Shown: positions 34,723-44,048, counted from the stretch's first letter. The stretch: 64,000 bases of DNA from Pseudoflavonifractor phocaeensis (GCF_021531815.1 NZ_JADYUM010000010.1:43253-107252); one strand, 5' to 3'. The notes: generated from the letters alone by a model not told the origin. A program made the numbers and translations.

Positions 34723-36345
34723 ATGAAACACACAAAGAAGCTGTTCTCCCTGGCCCTGGCCTTCATCATGGCTATGGCCCTCATGGTCCCCGCCTTCGCG
34801 GTCGAAGCCAACAATGGCACGAATAACAGTACGGATGTGAACTATCAGACTGGTACCATCACCATCGACAACCCGGTATTGGGTGAAGACTATGCCATCT
34901 ATCGCCTCCTGGACCTGGAGAGCTATAACAACACCACCGGGGCCTTTTCCTACAAGGTGAATACCACGTGGGCAGGTTTCTTTGAGCAGGATGCGATTGT
35001 TTTGGATGAAACTGATCCTGTCGATACCGGCTATGTAGTCATTGATGGCCAAGGCTATGTGACCTGGAAGGACGGCGCAAACGCTGCTGACTTTGCGGCG
35101 TTGGCCATTGCCTACGCCAAGGAGAATCGCATCGGTGCCGTTGAGGGGCCCGTGTCTCCCATGTATGATTTTGTCACCAATAAGGTTGAGAAAATTGTAT
35201 TTACGAATCTGCCCCTGGGCTACTATCTGATCGACTCCTCTATGGGTACCCTGTGCGCTCTGGACACCACCAATAACGAAGTGACCGTGTACGAGAAGAA
35301 CGGCGCGCCCACTTCCGAAAAGAAAGTTCAGGAAGATTCCACCAGCACCTACGGCGCCAGCAATACTGCCGACATCATCGATACCATCAATTATCAGGTG
35401 ACCATCACGATTCCCGGCGGCAAGACCACTGGCAACACAGATGACAGCGTTCAGGACACGACCAACCCCGGCGCTCAGGACTATATCCTGCACGATGTGA
35501 TGGATGAAGGACTCACCTTTGGCAGCGTAACCGGCATCACTTTGAACGGCGTGGCAGTTGCTACGGATAATTACGATGTAAAGACGAATGATTTGACCGA
35601 CAACTGCGACTTTGAAGTTGTCTTTGGTGAGGCTTTCTGTGCCGGCCTGGAGAAAGACGACGAAGTGGTCGTCAGCTATACCGCCAAGTTTGACGGTGCC
35701 AAGAAGATTACTGCCAAACAGGAATATAAAAACAGCGCTTGGCTGACCTACGGCGATAAGCAGACTCAGACCCCTGCTACCACCACTTCCACCAAGACCT
35801 TTGATGTGAATGTGTTCAAGTTCTATCAAGATGGAACCACTCAGATGGGCCTGGCTAATGCGGAGTTCAAGCTGTACAAAGAAGTGGAAACAAGCGATGG
35901 CAAGAAGACATACTATGCCGTAGCTCCTAAAGCCGCAGACGAGGATGTTTACACGCTGACTGAGTGGACTGAAACGGTAAATTCTGCCACGATCTTTACA
36001 TCCCCCGATGACGGCCAGTTCACGATCCACGGCCTGGACGCCGATACTTATTACCTGGTTGAGACTGAGGCCCCCGACGGCTACAACAAGCTGGCTTCTC
36101 CGGTTACCATCGTGATCGACGAGGCTGGCCACCTGAATCCGGCGGATGCCAAGGATACAAATGGGAATGGCGCGATCGACGAAGAGGAATATGCTACCCG
36201 AATCGAGGTCGAGAACAAGTCCGGCGCTGAGCTGCCCTCCACCGGCGGCATGGGCACCACCATCTTCTACGTGGTGGGCGGCGTGCTGATGGCCGGCGCT
36301 GCTATCCTGCTGATCACCAAGAAGAAGATGTCTGACGACCAGTAA
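34723..36345 (+). CDS. Major pilin, LPxTG type
   Basis: 540 residues. The signal peptide is MKHTKKLFSLALAFIMAMAL, ending at AFA. It contains a D2-type isopeptide-forming region (INYQVTITIPGG, then YILHDVMDEGLTFGSVTGIT), a SpaA/Cna-B module (VFKFYQDGTTQMGLANAEFK, TYYLVETEAPDGYN) and an LPSTG signal with a membrane span and KKK tail. VTVYEKN near residue 190 resembles the pilin motif whose Lys joins subunits. The ribosome site is GAAAGGAG. Class C sortase follows at 36441, so this is the likely shaft subunit. Confidence 0.92.
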   Translation: MKHTKKLFSLALAFIMAMALMVPAFAVEANNGTNNSTDVNYQTGTITIDNPVLGEDYAIYRLLDLESYNNTTGAFSYKVNTTWAGFFEQDAIVLDETDPVDTGYVVIDGQGYVTWKDGANAADFAALAIAYAKENRIGAVEGPVSPMYDFVTNKVEKIVFTNLPLGYYLIDSSMGTLCALDTTNNEVTVYEKNGAPTSEKKVQEDSTSTYGASNTADIIDTINYQVTITIPGGKTTGNTDDSVQDTTNPGAQDYILHDVMDEGLTFGSVTGITLNGVAVATDNYDVKTNDLTDNCDFEVVFGEAFCAGLEKDDEVVVSYTAKFDGAKKITAKQEYKNSAWLTYGDKQTQTPATTTSTKTFDVNVFKFYQDGTTQMGLANAEFKLYKEVETSDGKKTYYAVAPKAADEDVYTLTEWTETVNSATIFTSPDDGQFTIHGLDADTYYLVETEAPDGYNKLASPVTIVIDEAGHLNPADAKDTNGNGAIDEEEYATRIEVENKSGAELPSTGGMGTTIFYVVGGVLMAGAAILLITKKKMSDDQ

Positions 36346-36387
36346 TATCCCCGGGGCTTCGGCCCCGCCATACCAGAGAAATACCTC

Positions 36388-36419
36388 CCGGGACCGGGGG
36401 CTTCCGCCCCCGGTCCCCC
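36388..36419 (+). promoter_or_regulatory. GC-rich stem-loop between major pilin and sortase
   Basis: GGGACCGGGGG (36390-36400) pairs with CCCCCGGTCCC (36407-36417). A smaller GGGGC-TTCG-GCCCC hairpin precedes it near 36352. No T-run follows. It probably stabilises the pilin mRNA or reduces read-through, so that pilin exceeds sortase. Confidence 0.55.
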
Positions 36420-36440
36420 CGGAGCAACAGGGAGAGACCG

Positions 36441-37277
36441 ATGAAAAAGCATTTTTCCACCATCTTACTTGTTTCGATCTTCTTCATAGGCCTCTCCGTG
36501 CTGCTCTACCCCACCCTGGCCAACTATGTCAACTCCAAGCACCAGTCCAGAGCCATCGCGGAGTATGTGGCGGCCCTGGCCAATACCGACCCGGCCCAGT
36601 TTGACGCCGAACTGGAGGAGGCCCGGGCCTACAACCGAGCCATCCGGAACGATTCCGCCCGCTTTGCCCCCGACGAGGCGGAGTTGGAGGCCTTCCACCA
36701 TATGCTGGGAGCGAATAATACCGCCATCGGCTACATTGAGATCCCGGCCATCCGGGTAGACCTGCCCCTGTATCTGGGCACCGAGGAGTCGGTGCTCCAG
36801 GCCGGAGCTGGGGTCATGCCAGGGTCCTCCCTACCCATCGGCGGCGAGAGCACCCATACCGTCCTCACGGGACACCGGGGGCTGCCCTCCTCCCGGCTGT
36901 TTACCGATCTGGACCAGCTGGCTCCGGGGGACACCTTCGTCCTCTTTGTGCTCAACGAGGTACTTACCTATGAGGTGGACCAGATCCGTATCGTTCTGCC
37001 GGAGGAACTGGATGATTTGGCCATCGAGGAGGGCAAGGACTACTGCACGCTGGTCACCTGCACCCCCTACGGCATCAACACCCACCGGATGCTGGTGAGA
37101 GGACACCGGATCGACAACATTGAGGCGGATACTGTCTCCGCCCGGGTTACCGCTGATGCGATCCAGGTGGACACCCTGCTGGTGACCCCCGTGGTGGCGG
37201 CGCCCATGCTGCTGGTGCTGCTGGTGCTCTTGATGACCCGGGGCGGCAGGAAAAAGCCCGGAAAAGGCAAAAAGTGA
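36441..37277 (+). CDS. Class C (pilus-polymerising) sortase
   Basis: 278 residues with N-terminal and C-terminal membrane segments, the class C topology. The catalytic His is in TVLTGHRGLPSSRLFTDLD, Cys in LVTCTPYGINTHR, and Arg in MLVRGHR. The lid-like region before the core (RNDSARFAPDEAELEAFHHM) is less clear. It joins pilins through an isopeptide bond between the LPxTG threonine and a pilin lysine. The neighbouring substrates at 29247, 34723 and 37389 all carry LPxTG signals. The ribosome site is GGGAGAG. Confidence 0.93.
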   Translation: MKKHFSTILLVSIFFIGLSVLLYPTLANYVNSKHQSRAIAEYVAALANTDPAQFDAELEEARAYNRAIRNDSARFAPDEAELEAFHHMLGANNTAIGYIEIPAIRVDLPLYLGTEESVLQAGAGVMPGSSLPIGGESTHTVLTGHRGLPSSRLFTDLDQLAPGDTFVLFVLNEVLTYEVDQIRIVLPEELDDLAIEEGKDYCTLVTCTPYGINTHRMLVRGHRIDNIEADTVSARVTADAIQVDTLLVTPVVAAPMLLVLLVLLMTRGGRKKPGKGKK

Positions 37278-37388
37278 GCCGCAAGGGCTGCATTCAGACG
37301 CCCTGCCGGGGAAACTTGGAATTGTACGCGCGGAACGCGCTTGCCATTTAAAAAACGATACGCCATCGGGACCGAAAGGAAGAGGCTT

Positions 37389-38348
37389 ATGAAAAAGAAG
37401 TGGAACCTGCTGACCGCCCTGCTGCTGATCGCGGCGATGACGGCGGCAATGATCCCCGGAGCGGCGGCTGCGGAGGGTAACTCAGGCAGCAGCTCGGCCA
37501 GCCAGTCGGTGGACCTGGAACACGACAGGGGCTCCATCGACGTGGTGCTCAAGGCCACCAACGCCCAGCTGAGCGGGATCCAGATCACCGTCTATCGGGT
37601 GGGCCAAGGCCGGATCGAGGACGGCAACCTGTACTACGACCTGGTGCTGCCCCTCTGGTCCACTGGATCCTCCGAAGGCGGGAAGGTGGAATTGAACGGC
37701 CTGACCGCCGCTCAGAACACAAAAACGGCCCTTAAGCTCCAGGAGAGGCTCAGCAAGCTGGACAAGAAGCAGATCGTGGACGGAGCCAAGGTCGGACAGC
37801 CCAAAGACCCGGAGAATCCGGCCGGCCCGGTGGTCACCTTTGACCCCGCGACCCAGATACTGGCCTGGACCACCCTGACCGATGAGAAGGGCGTGGCCCA
37901 TTTTGAGGACCTGCCTGTGGGCGTCTATTTGGTGGTCCAGACTTCGGAAAGCTATTTCTACTATACCATTACCTCTTTCCTGGTGTATCTTCCAATGACC
38001 AGTGAAAACGGCGCCGATTGGGACTACAACATGGAAGTGGACCCCAAGCTGGAGGCGCGCCCCTCCGGCGGCGGAGGTGGCGGTGGAGGCGGCGTGCCCC
38101 CCATTCCGCCCATCGATATTCCAGACCCCAAGCCGCCGCTTGAGCCGGAACCTCCCATCGAGCCGGAGCAGCCCGTGGAACCGGAAGTTCCCATTGACGT
38201 CCCCGACCCTGAGACGCCCACCACCGGCCTGCCCCAGACGGGCATGCTGCAGTGGCCCATCCCTCTGCTGGCGATCGCCGGCCTGTTCCTGTTCAGTCTG
38301 GGCTGGATGAAGGAGCAGAAGGCCCGGAAGGCTGACGGCAAAGACTGA
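37389..38348 (+). CDS. Minor LPxTG pilin (probable basal or anchor pilin)
   Basis: 319 residues from the ATG at 37389 (AAAGGAAGAGGCTT upstream). It has a signal peptide (WNLLTALLLIAAMTAAMIPG), a Cna-B-like domain (TDEKGVAHFEDLPVGVYLVV), a Gly-rich hinge, a Pro-rich wall-spanning stretch (IPPIDIPDPKPPLEPEPPIE) and LPQTG, a membrane span and a charged tail. The proline-rich segment before the sorting signal is typical of pilins anchored in the wall. It ends one base before the next sortase gene. Confidence 0.88.
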   Translation: MKKKWNLLTALLLIAAMTAAMIPGAAAAEGNSGSSSASQSVDLEHDRGSIDVVLKATNAQLSGIQITVYRVGQGRIEDGNLYYDLVLPLWSTGSSEGGKVELNGLTAAQNTKTALKLQERLSKLDKKQIVDGAKVGQPKDPENPAGPVVTFDPATQILAWTTLTDEKGVAHFEDLPVGVYLVVQTSESYFYYTITSFLVYLPMTSENGADWDYNMEVDPKLEARPSGGGGGGGGGVPPIPPIDIPDPKPPLEPEPPIEPEQPVEPEVPIDVPDPETPTTGLPQTGMLQWPIPLLAIAGLFLFSLGWMKEQKARKADGKD

Positions 38349-38349
38349 G

Positions 38350-38988
38350 ATGGGAGAACGGAAGAAACACGGCATTGCCCCGGGCAAGGTGCTGATGGCG
38401 CTGGGGCTGGTCCTGCTGCTGTGTGCCGGGGGCCTGCTGGCCTATAACCAGTGGGATGACTACCGGGCCGGGCAGGTGAGCGAATCGGCGGCAGTGACGC
38501 TGGCCCAGGAGATCCAGAGCCGGGAGGTGGAGGTGCGGAAGGTCCCAGTGTACCAGGAGCCCCAGGAACCCGGCGGGGAAGCGGAAACCGAAGTGGTCAA
38601 GGCGGCGGAGCTGGACGGGGCCTACTACATGGGGGTCCTGACCATTCCGAAGCTGGACCGGGTGCTGCCCGTTCAGAGCGACTGGTCCATGGCCAAGCTG
38701 AAGCGTTCCCCCTGCCGTTACTCCGGCAGCCTGAACCAAGAGCTGGTGATCGCCGCCCACAACTACCGGAAACACTTCGGCGGAATGACCCGGCTGTCCC
38801 AGGGGGACAGCGTGGTGTTCACCGACCTGGAGGGAAGACAGTATTTCTACGAGGTACGGGAGGTCTGCACCACCGAGGCCACCGATGTCGAAGGTATGAC
38901 CCACAGCGGCTACGACCTGACTCTGTTTACCTGCAACTACGACGGCCAGGCCAGGGTCACGGTGCGCTGTCAGCGGGCAGAGGGATAA
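38350..38988 (+). CDS. Second sortase of the pilus operon
   Basis: 212 residues with a single N-terminal membrane anchor (VLMALGLVLLLCAGGLLAYN), as in wall-anchoring sortases. The catalytic motifs are ELVIAAHNYRKHFGG (His), LTLFTCNYDGQARVTVRCQR (Cys and Arg). The lack of a C-terminal membrane segment separates it from the class C enzyme. It likely attaches the finished pilus through the minor pilin. It ends the operon; a terminator lies 25 bp downstream. Confidence 0.9.
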   Translation: MGERKKHGIAPGKVLMALGLVLLLCAGGLLAYNQWDDYRAGQVSESAAVTLAQEIQSREVEVRKVPVYQEPQEPGGEAETEVVKAAELDGAYYMGVLTIPKLDRVLPVQSDWSMAKLKRSPCRYSGSLNQELVIAAHNYRKHFGGMTRLSQGDSVVFTDLEGRQYFYEVREVCTTEATDVEGMTHSGYDLTLFTCNYDGQARVTVRCQRAEG

Positions 38989-39012
38989 GTCAGACCCAAA
39001 GCAGAAAAGGCG

Positions 39013-39048
39013 AAACACCCTCGCGGCCAAGCCGCGGGGGTGTTTTTT
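39013..39048 (+). terminator. Terminator of the pilus operon
   Basis: ACACCCTCGCGGC / GCCGCGGGGGTGT stem with a CAA loop (one G-T pair) followed by TTTTTT. Confidence 0.85.
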
Positions 39049-39212
39049 GTGGGAAATCCGGGCTTTTGGAAGGAAAAGCGGGGATTTGTTTTCAATATGT
39101 CCATAGATTTTCAGAGGTTGATGTGATATAGTCAACAAAGCTGAAATGGGACTTAAGCAAAGAGAGTGACAAGCAAGAAGGCCCCCGGGATCCCTTGAAA
39201 GGAGGAAACTTT

Positions 39213-40976
39213 ATGGATCAGATACTCGCTCCGGCCCAGGAGGGGATGGACCGCCTGCTGGAGCTTTTGGGGCGCCACTCCCAGGCGGCGGAGTGGTATA
39301 CCGCCCTGGTCCGGTTCCTCTTTCCGGTGCTGGCTCTGCTGATCTTGACACGGGCCATCCGGGGATTGCTCCGGGTGCCCCACGCCGCCGAGTGCTGGGG
39401 CCAGCTGGCGCTGCCTGGAGGCGGGTCCATCCCCATCCTCCACTGGGAAAATATTTTAGGGCGTTCCCCCTCGGCGGACGTGCGGCTGGACCTGCCCACC
39501 GTCTCCCGGCAGCATGCCGCTCTGCTGCGGGATGACCGGGGCCTGTGGAAGGTCACCGACCTGGGGTCCAAAGGGGGCACGCTGGTCAACGGGCGTCCGG
39601 TGACGGAGCCCATCCCCATCCGGATGGGGGATTCCCTGTCCGTGGGCGGGGTGGAGCTGCTGTTCCTCCCCCTGTCCCGGGAGGAAGAGGAGGAGCTGGC
39701 CGCCCGGCGGCGTGGGGAGCGGCCCCTTTCCATGTGGCCTTCCCTGCTGTGGCTCACGCTGTTTCAGGTTCTGGCCGCGGTCCAGCTGACTTTGAGCCGG
39801 GAGAAACCCAACGTGCTGTGCCCCCTGGTGTTTCTGGCCCTGTCCCTGGTGATGTGGCTGTACTGTTTGATCCTGCGGGGGGCAGGGGTCAAAGGCTTTG
39901 AGATGGAGACCATCGCCTTTTTCCTGTCCACCCTCTCCCTGGCTGTCACCGGTTCCTCGGCGCCGGGAGCCATGGTGAAGCAGCTGGCAGCCGTGGTGCT
40001 GGGACTGGTCCTGATGGTGGCGCTGGGGGTCTGGATGCGGGACACCGCCCGGATCCAGAAGATGCGCTGGCTCATGGCGGCCCTGGCCCTGGGACTGTTG
40101 TCGGTCACGCTGGTCATTGGCCGGACCAAGTTCGGCGCGGCCAACTGGATCATTCTGGGGCCCTTCTCCTTCCAGCCCTCGGAGGTGGCCAAGATATGTT
40201 ATATCTTCGCCGGGGCCGCCGGATTGGAGCGGCTATTCCAGAAGCGGAATCTGGGGCTGTTCATGGTCATGACCGGAGCCTGTCTGTTGTGTCTGGCCCT
40301 GATGAGCGACTTTGGGACGGCCTGCATCTTTTTTGCCACCTTCCTGGTAATCGCCTACCTGCGCTCCGGAGACTTCGCCACCCTGTCCCTTGTCTGCGGC
40401 GGGGCCCTGTTTGCCGGGGTGCTGGTGCTGCATTTCAAGCCCTACATCCTGCGGCGGTTTGCCTCCTGGGGGCACGCCTGGGAGGCGGCCTCCACCACCG
40501 GCTACCAGCAGACCCGGGCCATGTCCGCCGCCGCCTCCGGGGGCCTGGTGGGCGTTGGCGCCGGGCGGGGATGGCTTTACAAGCTCCCCGCGGCGGACAC
40601 CGACCTGGTGTTCGGGATGCTCTGTGAGGAGTGGGGGCTGCTCATCGCGGTACTGGCGGTGCTGTCTATCCTCACCCTGGCGGTTTTTGCCGCCCGGTCC
40701 TGCCGGGTGGGCCGCTCGGCCTTCCCCACCATCGCGGCCTGCGCCGCCGGCTCCCTGCTGGTGGTCCAGACGGGGCTGAATGTGTTCGGGGCCATGGACC
40801 TGCTGCCCCTCACCGGGGTGACCTTCCCCTTCCTGTCCAACGGCGGCTCGGCCATGATGGCCTCCTGGGGGCTGCTGGCCTTTTTGAAAGCTACCGACAC
40901 CCGGGAGGGGGCCAGCTTCGCCATCCGAAGGGTGAAGAACGGAAAAAAGGAGGCCTCCGGCCATGAAGAAGATTGA
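39213..40976 (+). CDS. FHA domain-FtsW/RodA/SpoVE fusion
   Basis: 587 residues from the ATG at 39213 (TTGAAAGGAGGAAACTTT). One membrane segment (ALVRFLFPVLALLILTRAI) is followed by a cytoplasmic FHA domain with ILGRSPSADVRLDLPTVSRQ and LGSKGGTLVNGR. A polytopic SEDS part comes next (WIILGPFSFQPSEVAKICYI, GRGWLYKLPAADTDLVFGML, LTGVTFPFLSNGGSAMMASW). SEDS proteins polymerise glycan strands. The FHA domain should bind a phosphothreonine partner, linking it to a Ser/Thr kinase. The next gene is a penicillin-binding protein overlapping by 14 bp, the usual SEDS/bPBP pair. Confidence 0.9.
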   Translation: MDQILAPAQEGMDRLLELLGRHSQAAEWYTALVRFLFPVLALLILTRAIRGLLRVPHAAECWGQLALPGGGSIPILHWENILGRSPSADVRLDLPTVSRQHAALLRDDRGLWKVTDLGSKGGTLVNGRPVTEPIPIRMGDSLSVGGVELLFLPLSREEEEELAARRRGERPLSMWPSLLWLTLFQVLAAVQLTLSREKPNVLCPLVFLALSLVMWLYCLILRGAGVKGFEMETIAFFLSTLSLAVTGSSAPGAMVKQLAAVVLGLVLMVALGVWMRDTARIQKMRWLMAALALGLLSVTLVIGRTKFGAANWIILGPFSFQPSEVAKICYIFAGAAGLERLFQKRNLGLFMVMTGACLLCLALMSDFGTACIFFATFLVIAYLRSGDFATLSLVCGGALFAGVLVLHFKPYILRRFASWGHAWEAASTTGYQQTRAMSAAASGGLVGVGAGRGWLYKLPAADTDLVFGMLCEEWGLLIAVLAVLSILTLAVFAARSCRVGRSAFPTIAACAAGSLLVVQTGLNVFGAMDLLPLTGVTFPFLSNGGSAMMASWGLLAFLKATDTREGASFAIRRVKNGKKEASGHEED

Positions 40977-42321
40977 AAAACGGGCGGCCCTGTGCCTGGT
41001 GCTGGCCGGTTTTCTGGCGGCTGGGTTGGCTCTGTTCCTGTTCCGGTTCGCGGCGGACGGGAGCCACTGGGCCTCCTCCCCTTTCAACCGGCACCTGTAC
41101 AACAGCGAGGGCGCCCTCATCAGCGGCACGGTGCTGGACCGGAACGGAGACATGCTGTCCACGGTGCAGGACGGCAAGCGGGTCTACACCAACGGCAAGA
41201 CCCGGCGGAAAGCCACCCTCCACGTGGTGGGGGACCCCTACGGCAACATCAGCACCGGGGCGCTCAGTGCCTTCGCCCAGGAGCTGACGGGCTATACCCT
41301 GCTGGGCGGGGCCTACGGCGCGGAGAAGGGCAGCGACCTGTATCTGACCATTGACGCAGGCCTGAATGAGACGGCCTATGAGGCATTGAACGGGAAAAAG
41401 GGCACAGTGGCGGTATACAACTACAAGACAGGGGAGGTTTTATGCCTGGTCTCCGCCCCCTCCTACGACCCCCGGAGCATCCCCCAAGACCTGGAGACCA
41501 ATGAAAAGTACGAAGGAGCCTACCTTAACCGCTTCCTCTCCTCCACCTTCCCCCCGGGGTCTGTGTTCAAAACAGTGACCCTGGCCGCCGCCCTGGAGCA
41601 GCTCCCGGACCTGGAGGAGCGGACCTGGACCTGTGAGGGCTCGGCCCAGATCGGCGGCGGCATGGTGACCTGTACCGCCGCCCACGGGGAGCAGACCATC
41701 TCGGAGGCCCTGGCCAATTCCTGCAACGTGGTTTTCGGCCAGCTGGCGGCGGAGCTGGGGGGCGATACCCTGAACCGGTACGTGGAGAAGGCGGGGCTGA
41801 CCGATTCCTATTCCGTCAGCGGCATTTCCACCGCCAAGGGCTCTTTTGACTTGAAGGGGGTGGCGGACAACGACCTGGCCTGGGCCGGAGTGGGCCAGTA
41901 CCACGACAGCGTCAACCCCTGTTCCCTGATGGTGTACATGGGGGCCATCGCCAACGGCGGCAAGGCCGCGGTCCCCTGCCTCATCCAGAAGGTGGACCGG
42001 CCCGGCCTGCCGGATCTCCCCCAATTCACCCGCTCCACCGGGCGGCTGCTGAACCGGGAGACGGCGGACAAGATCGCGGACATGATGGTGAACAACGTCT
42101 CCGCCGCCTATGGCACTAAACGGTTCCCAGACATGGACCTGGGGGCCAAGTCCGGAACGGCACAGGTGGGGGCGGACCAGAAGCCTCACGCCTGGTTCGC
42201 CGGCTTCCTCCGGGACGAGGAACACCCCTACGCCTTTGTGGTCCTGGTGGAGAACGGCGGAAGCGGCGCGGAGGTGGCCGGGACCGTGGCCTCCAAGGTG
42301 CTGAAGGCGGCGGTACAATAA
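40963..42321 (+). CDS. Class B penicillin-binding transpeptidase
   Basis: 452 residues with an N-terminal membrane anchor (LCLVLAGFLAAGLALFLFRF). The three active-site motifs are PGSVFKTVTLA (SxxK), ALANSCNVVFGQ (SxN) and LGAKSGTAQVGAD (KSGT). The short N-terminal region with ISGTVLDRNGDMLSTVQDG is typical of PbpA-like enzymes. It cross-links peptidoglycan made by the SEDS partner upstream. The ATG lies inside the FtsW gene end. It is followed by a terminator. Confidence 0.93.
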   Translation: MKKIEKRAALCLVLAGFLAAGLALFLFRFAADGSHWASSPFNRHLYNSEGALISGTVLDRNGDMLSTVQDGKRVYTNGKTRRKATLHVVGDPYGNISTGALSAFAQELTGYTLLGGAYGAEKGSDLYLTIDAGLNETAYEALNGKKGTVAVYNYKTGEVLCLVSAPSYDPRSIPQDLETNEKYEGAYLNRFLSSTFPPGSVFKTVTLAAALEQLPDLEERTWTCEGSAQIGGGMVTCTAAHGEQTISEALANSCNVVFGQLAAELGGDTLNRYVEKAGLTDSYSVSGISTAKGSFDLKGVADNDLAWAGVGQYHDSVNPCSLMVYMGAIANGGKAAVPCLIQKVDRPGLPDLPQFTRSTGRLLNRETADKIADMMVNNVSAAYGTKRFPDMDLGAKSGTAQVGADQKPHAWFAGFLRDEEHPYAFVVLVENGGSGAEVAGTVASKVLKAAVQ

Positions 42322-42325
42322 GGTC

Positions 42326-42352
42326 AAGGGGCGGCAGGAGCCGCCCCTTTTA
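42326..42352 (+). terminator. Terminator after the PBP gene
   Basis: AAGGGGCGGC-AGGA-GCCGCCCCTT followed by TTAT. Confidence 0.8.
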
Positions 42353-42513
42353 TCACGAAATGACGGCAAAAGGGCGGAATATGATCGCGGCAGGGCCGGA
42401 ATGGCAGTTGCAATTGCTTGCCGCCCTATGTATAATGTATTACGAAGGATAAAAGGTCACATAAGACGCCCGGCATGACGGCGCCGGACGCCTGCAGCCC
42501 GGGAGGAAACGCC

Positions 42514-43200
42514 ATGACCCAGACGGCCCAAGTGAATATTATCGCCCGCATCCGCAGCGACTTTTCCACCAAGTTCGGCATCCCACGGCAGAGCGGTCTG
42601 GTGGAGGAGCTGGAGGCGGCGGTGGTCTTTGAACCGGAATACCGGAACCCTGACGCCCTGCGTGGGCTGGAGGGATTTTCCCACCTGTGGCTCATTTGGG
42701 AGTTTTCCCAGGCGAAGCGGGAGAGCTGGTCCCCCACGGTGCGTCCGCCCCGGTTAGGGGGCAACCGGCGCCTGGGGGTGTTCGCCACCCGCTCCCCCTT
42801 CCGGCCCAATCCTATCGGCCTGAGCTGCGTGCGGCTGTTGGGGGTGGACCTCCATACCCCGGAGGGCCCGGTGATCCGGGTGGCGGGGGCGGACCTGATG
42901 GACGGGACCCCCATCTATGACATCAAGCCCTACCTGCCCTACGCCGACTGTAAGCCCCAGGCCCTGGGCGGATTCGCCGCCCAGCCCAAGGAGGCCAGCT
43001 TAAAAGTGGCCTGCCCGGAGGAACTGCTGGCCCGGGTGCCGGAACAGAAACGGGCGGCGCTGCTGGGGGTGCTGGCCCAGGACCCCCGGCCCCAGTATCA
43101 GGACGACCCGGCGCGGGTCTATGGCATGTCCTTCGGCGGTCTGGAGGTGGGGTTCCGGGTGGACGGAGACCTGCTGACGGTGTGCCGGATCGAGGGATAA
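42514..43200 (+). CDS. trmO: tRNA (adenine37-N6)-methyltransferase TrmO (TsaA)
   Basis: 228 residues from the ATG at 42514 (GGGAGGAAACGCC upstream). The family core is IIARIRSDFSTKFGIPRQSG, GLEGFSHLWLIWEF, GVFATRSPFRPNPIGLSCV, IRVAGADLMDGTPIYDIKPY. It methylates N6-threonylcarbamoyladenosine at position 37 of some tRNAs with SAM. It has the C-terminal domain of the longer form (DPARVYGMSFGGLEVGFRVD). The next gene starts 21 bp downstream. Confidence 0.92.
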   Translation: MTQTAQVNIIARIRSDFSTKFGIPRQSGLVEELEAAVVFEPEYRNPDALRGLEGFSHLWLIWEFSQAKRESWSPTVRPPRLGGNRRLGVFATRSPFRPNPIGLSCVRLLGVDLHTPEGPVIRVAGADLMDGTPIYDIKPYLPYADCKPQALGGFAAQPKEASLKVACPEELLARVPEQKRAALLGVLAQDPRPQYQDDPARVYGMSFGGLEVGFRVDGDLLTVCRIEG

Positions 43201-43221
43201 ACAGAAGGAGAGAAGATACAG

Positions 43222-43938
43222 ATGATGTTCATTGCAGTATTTCTGATCGCGGTGCTGGGCGGAGCGGTCCAGGCGGTCACCGGTTTCGGCGCGGGCATTG
43301 TTATGATGCTGGTGCTGCCCCATTTCTTCGGCCTGATCACCGCGCCGGCCCTCTCCTCCGCCATTGCCCTGGCGCTGAACAGCTCGCTGGCCTTCCGGTT
43401 CCGCCGGTATATCCGGTGGAATCTGGTTTTGCTCCCCGCGCTGGTGTACACGGTGGCCAGCGTGACCACCATCCGCATGGTGGGGGGCCTGAATCTGGAC
43501 ATACTGGAACTGGCCTTCGGCATTTTCCTGGTGTGCCTGTCCGTCTACTTCACCGCCTTCTCCAAGCGTGTGAGCGTCAAGGCCACGCCGGTGAGCGCGT
43601 CGGTCTGCGCCCTGGTCTCCGGGATCTGCAGCGGCCTGTTTGGGATCGGGGGACCGTTGATGGCGATCTATTTCCTGGCGGCCACCGAGGGAAAAGAGGA
43701 GTATGTGGGGTGCAGCCAGTTTGTGTTTTCCTCCACCTCCGTGGTCAATCTGCTGATGCGGCTCCACATGGGTATCTACACCCTGGACATGGTCCCCATG
43801 ACCATGCTGGGCATGGTAGCCATCACCCTGGGCAAGCTGGGCGGCCTGCGGATCCTGGAGCGGCTGAACACGGATGTGCTGAAAAAGATCATCTATATTT
43901 TTGTGGGCATCTCCGGAGTGCTGACCATCCTGCGGTAA
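43222..43938 (+). CDS. TauE/SafE family sulfite-exporter-like membrane protein
   Basis: 238 residues, about eight hydrophobic segments in two halves. The repeated family motifs are VTGFGAGIVMMLVLPHFFGL near residue 20 and GICSGLFGIGGPLMAIYFLA near 140. Family members move small anions such as sulfite, sulfonates or thiosulfate; the substrate here is unknown. The ribosome site is AGAAGGAGAG, 21 bp after trmO, and a strong terminator follows. Confidence 0.85.
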   Translation: MMFIAVFLIAVLGGAVQAVTGFGAGIVMMLVLPHFFGLITAPALSSAIALALNSSLAFRFRRYIRWNLVLLPALVYTVASVTTIRMVGGLNLDILELAFGIFLVCLSVYFTAFSKRVSVKATPVSASVCALVSGICSGLFGIGGPLMAIYFLAATEGKEEYVGCSQFVFSSTSVVNLLMRLHMGIYTLDMVPMTMLGMVAITLGKLGGLRILERLNTDVLKKIIYIFVGISGVLTILR

Positions 43939-43968
43939 CTGAAGCAGGGACAGACACGGGAGAACCGG

Positions 43969-44000
43969 AAAAAAGCGGCGGCGCAAGCGCCGCTTTTTTT
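43969..44000 (+). terminator. Terminator after the TauE/SafE gene
   Basis: AAAAAAGCGGCG / CGCCGCTTTTTTT, with a GCGCAAGC hairpin tip. Confidence 0.88.
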
Positions 44001-44048
44001 GTACAGTCTCCGGGAATGTGTTATTTTTTCTGTTTTTTCAAAAAAGAC

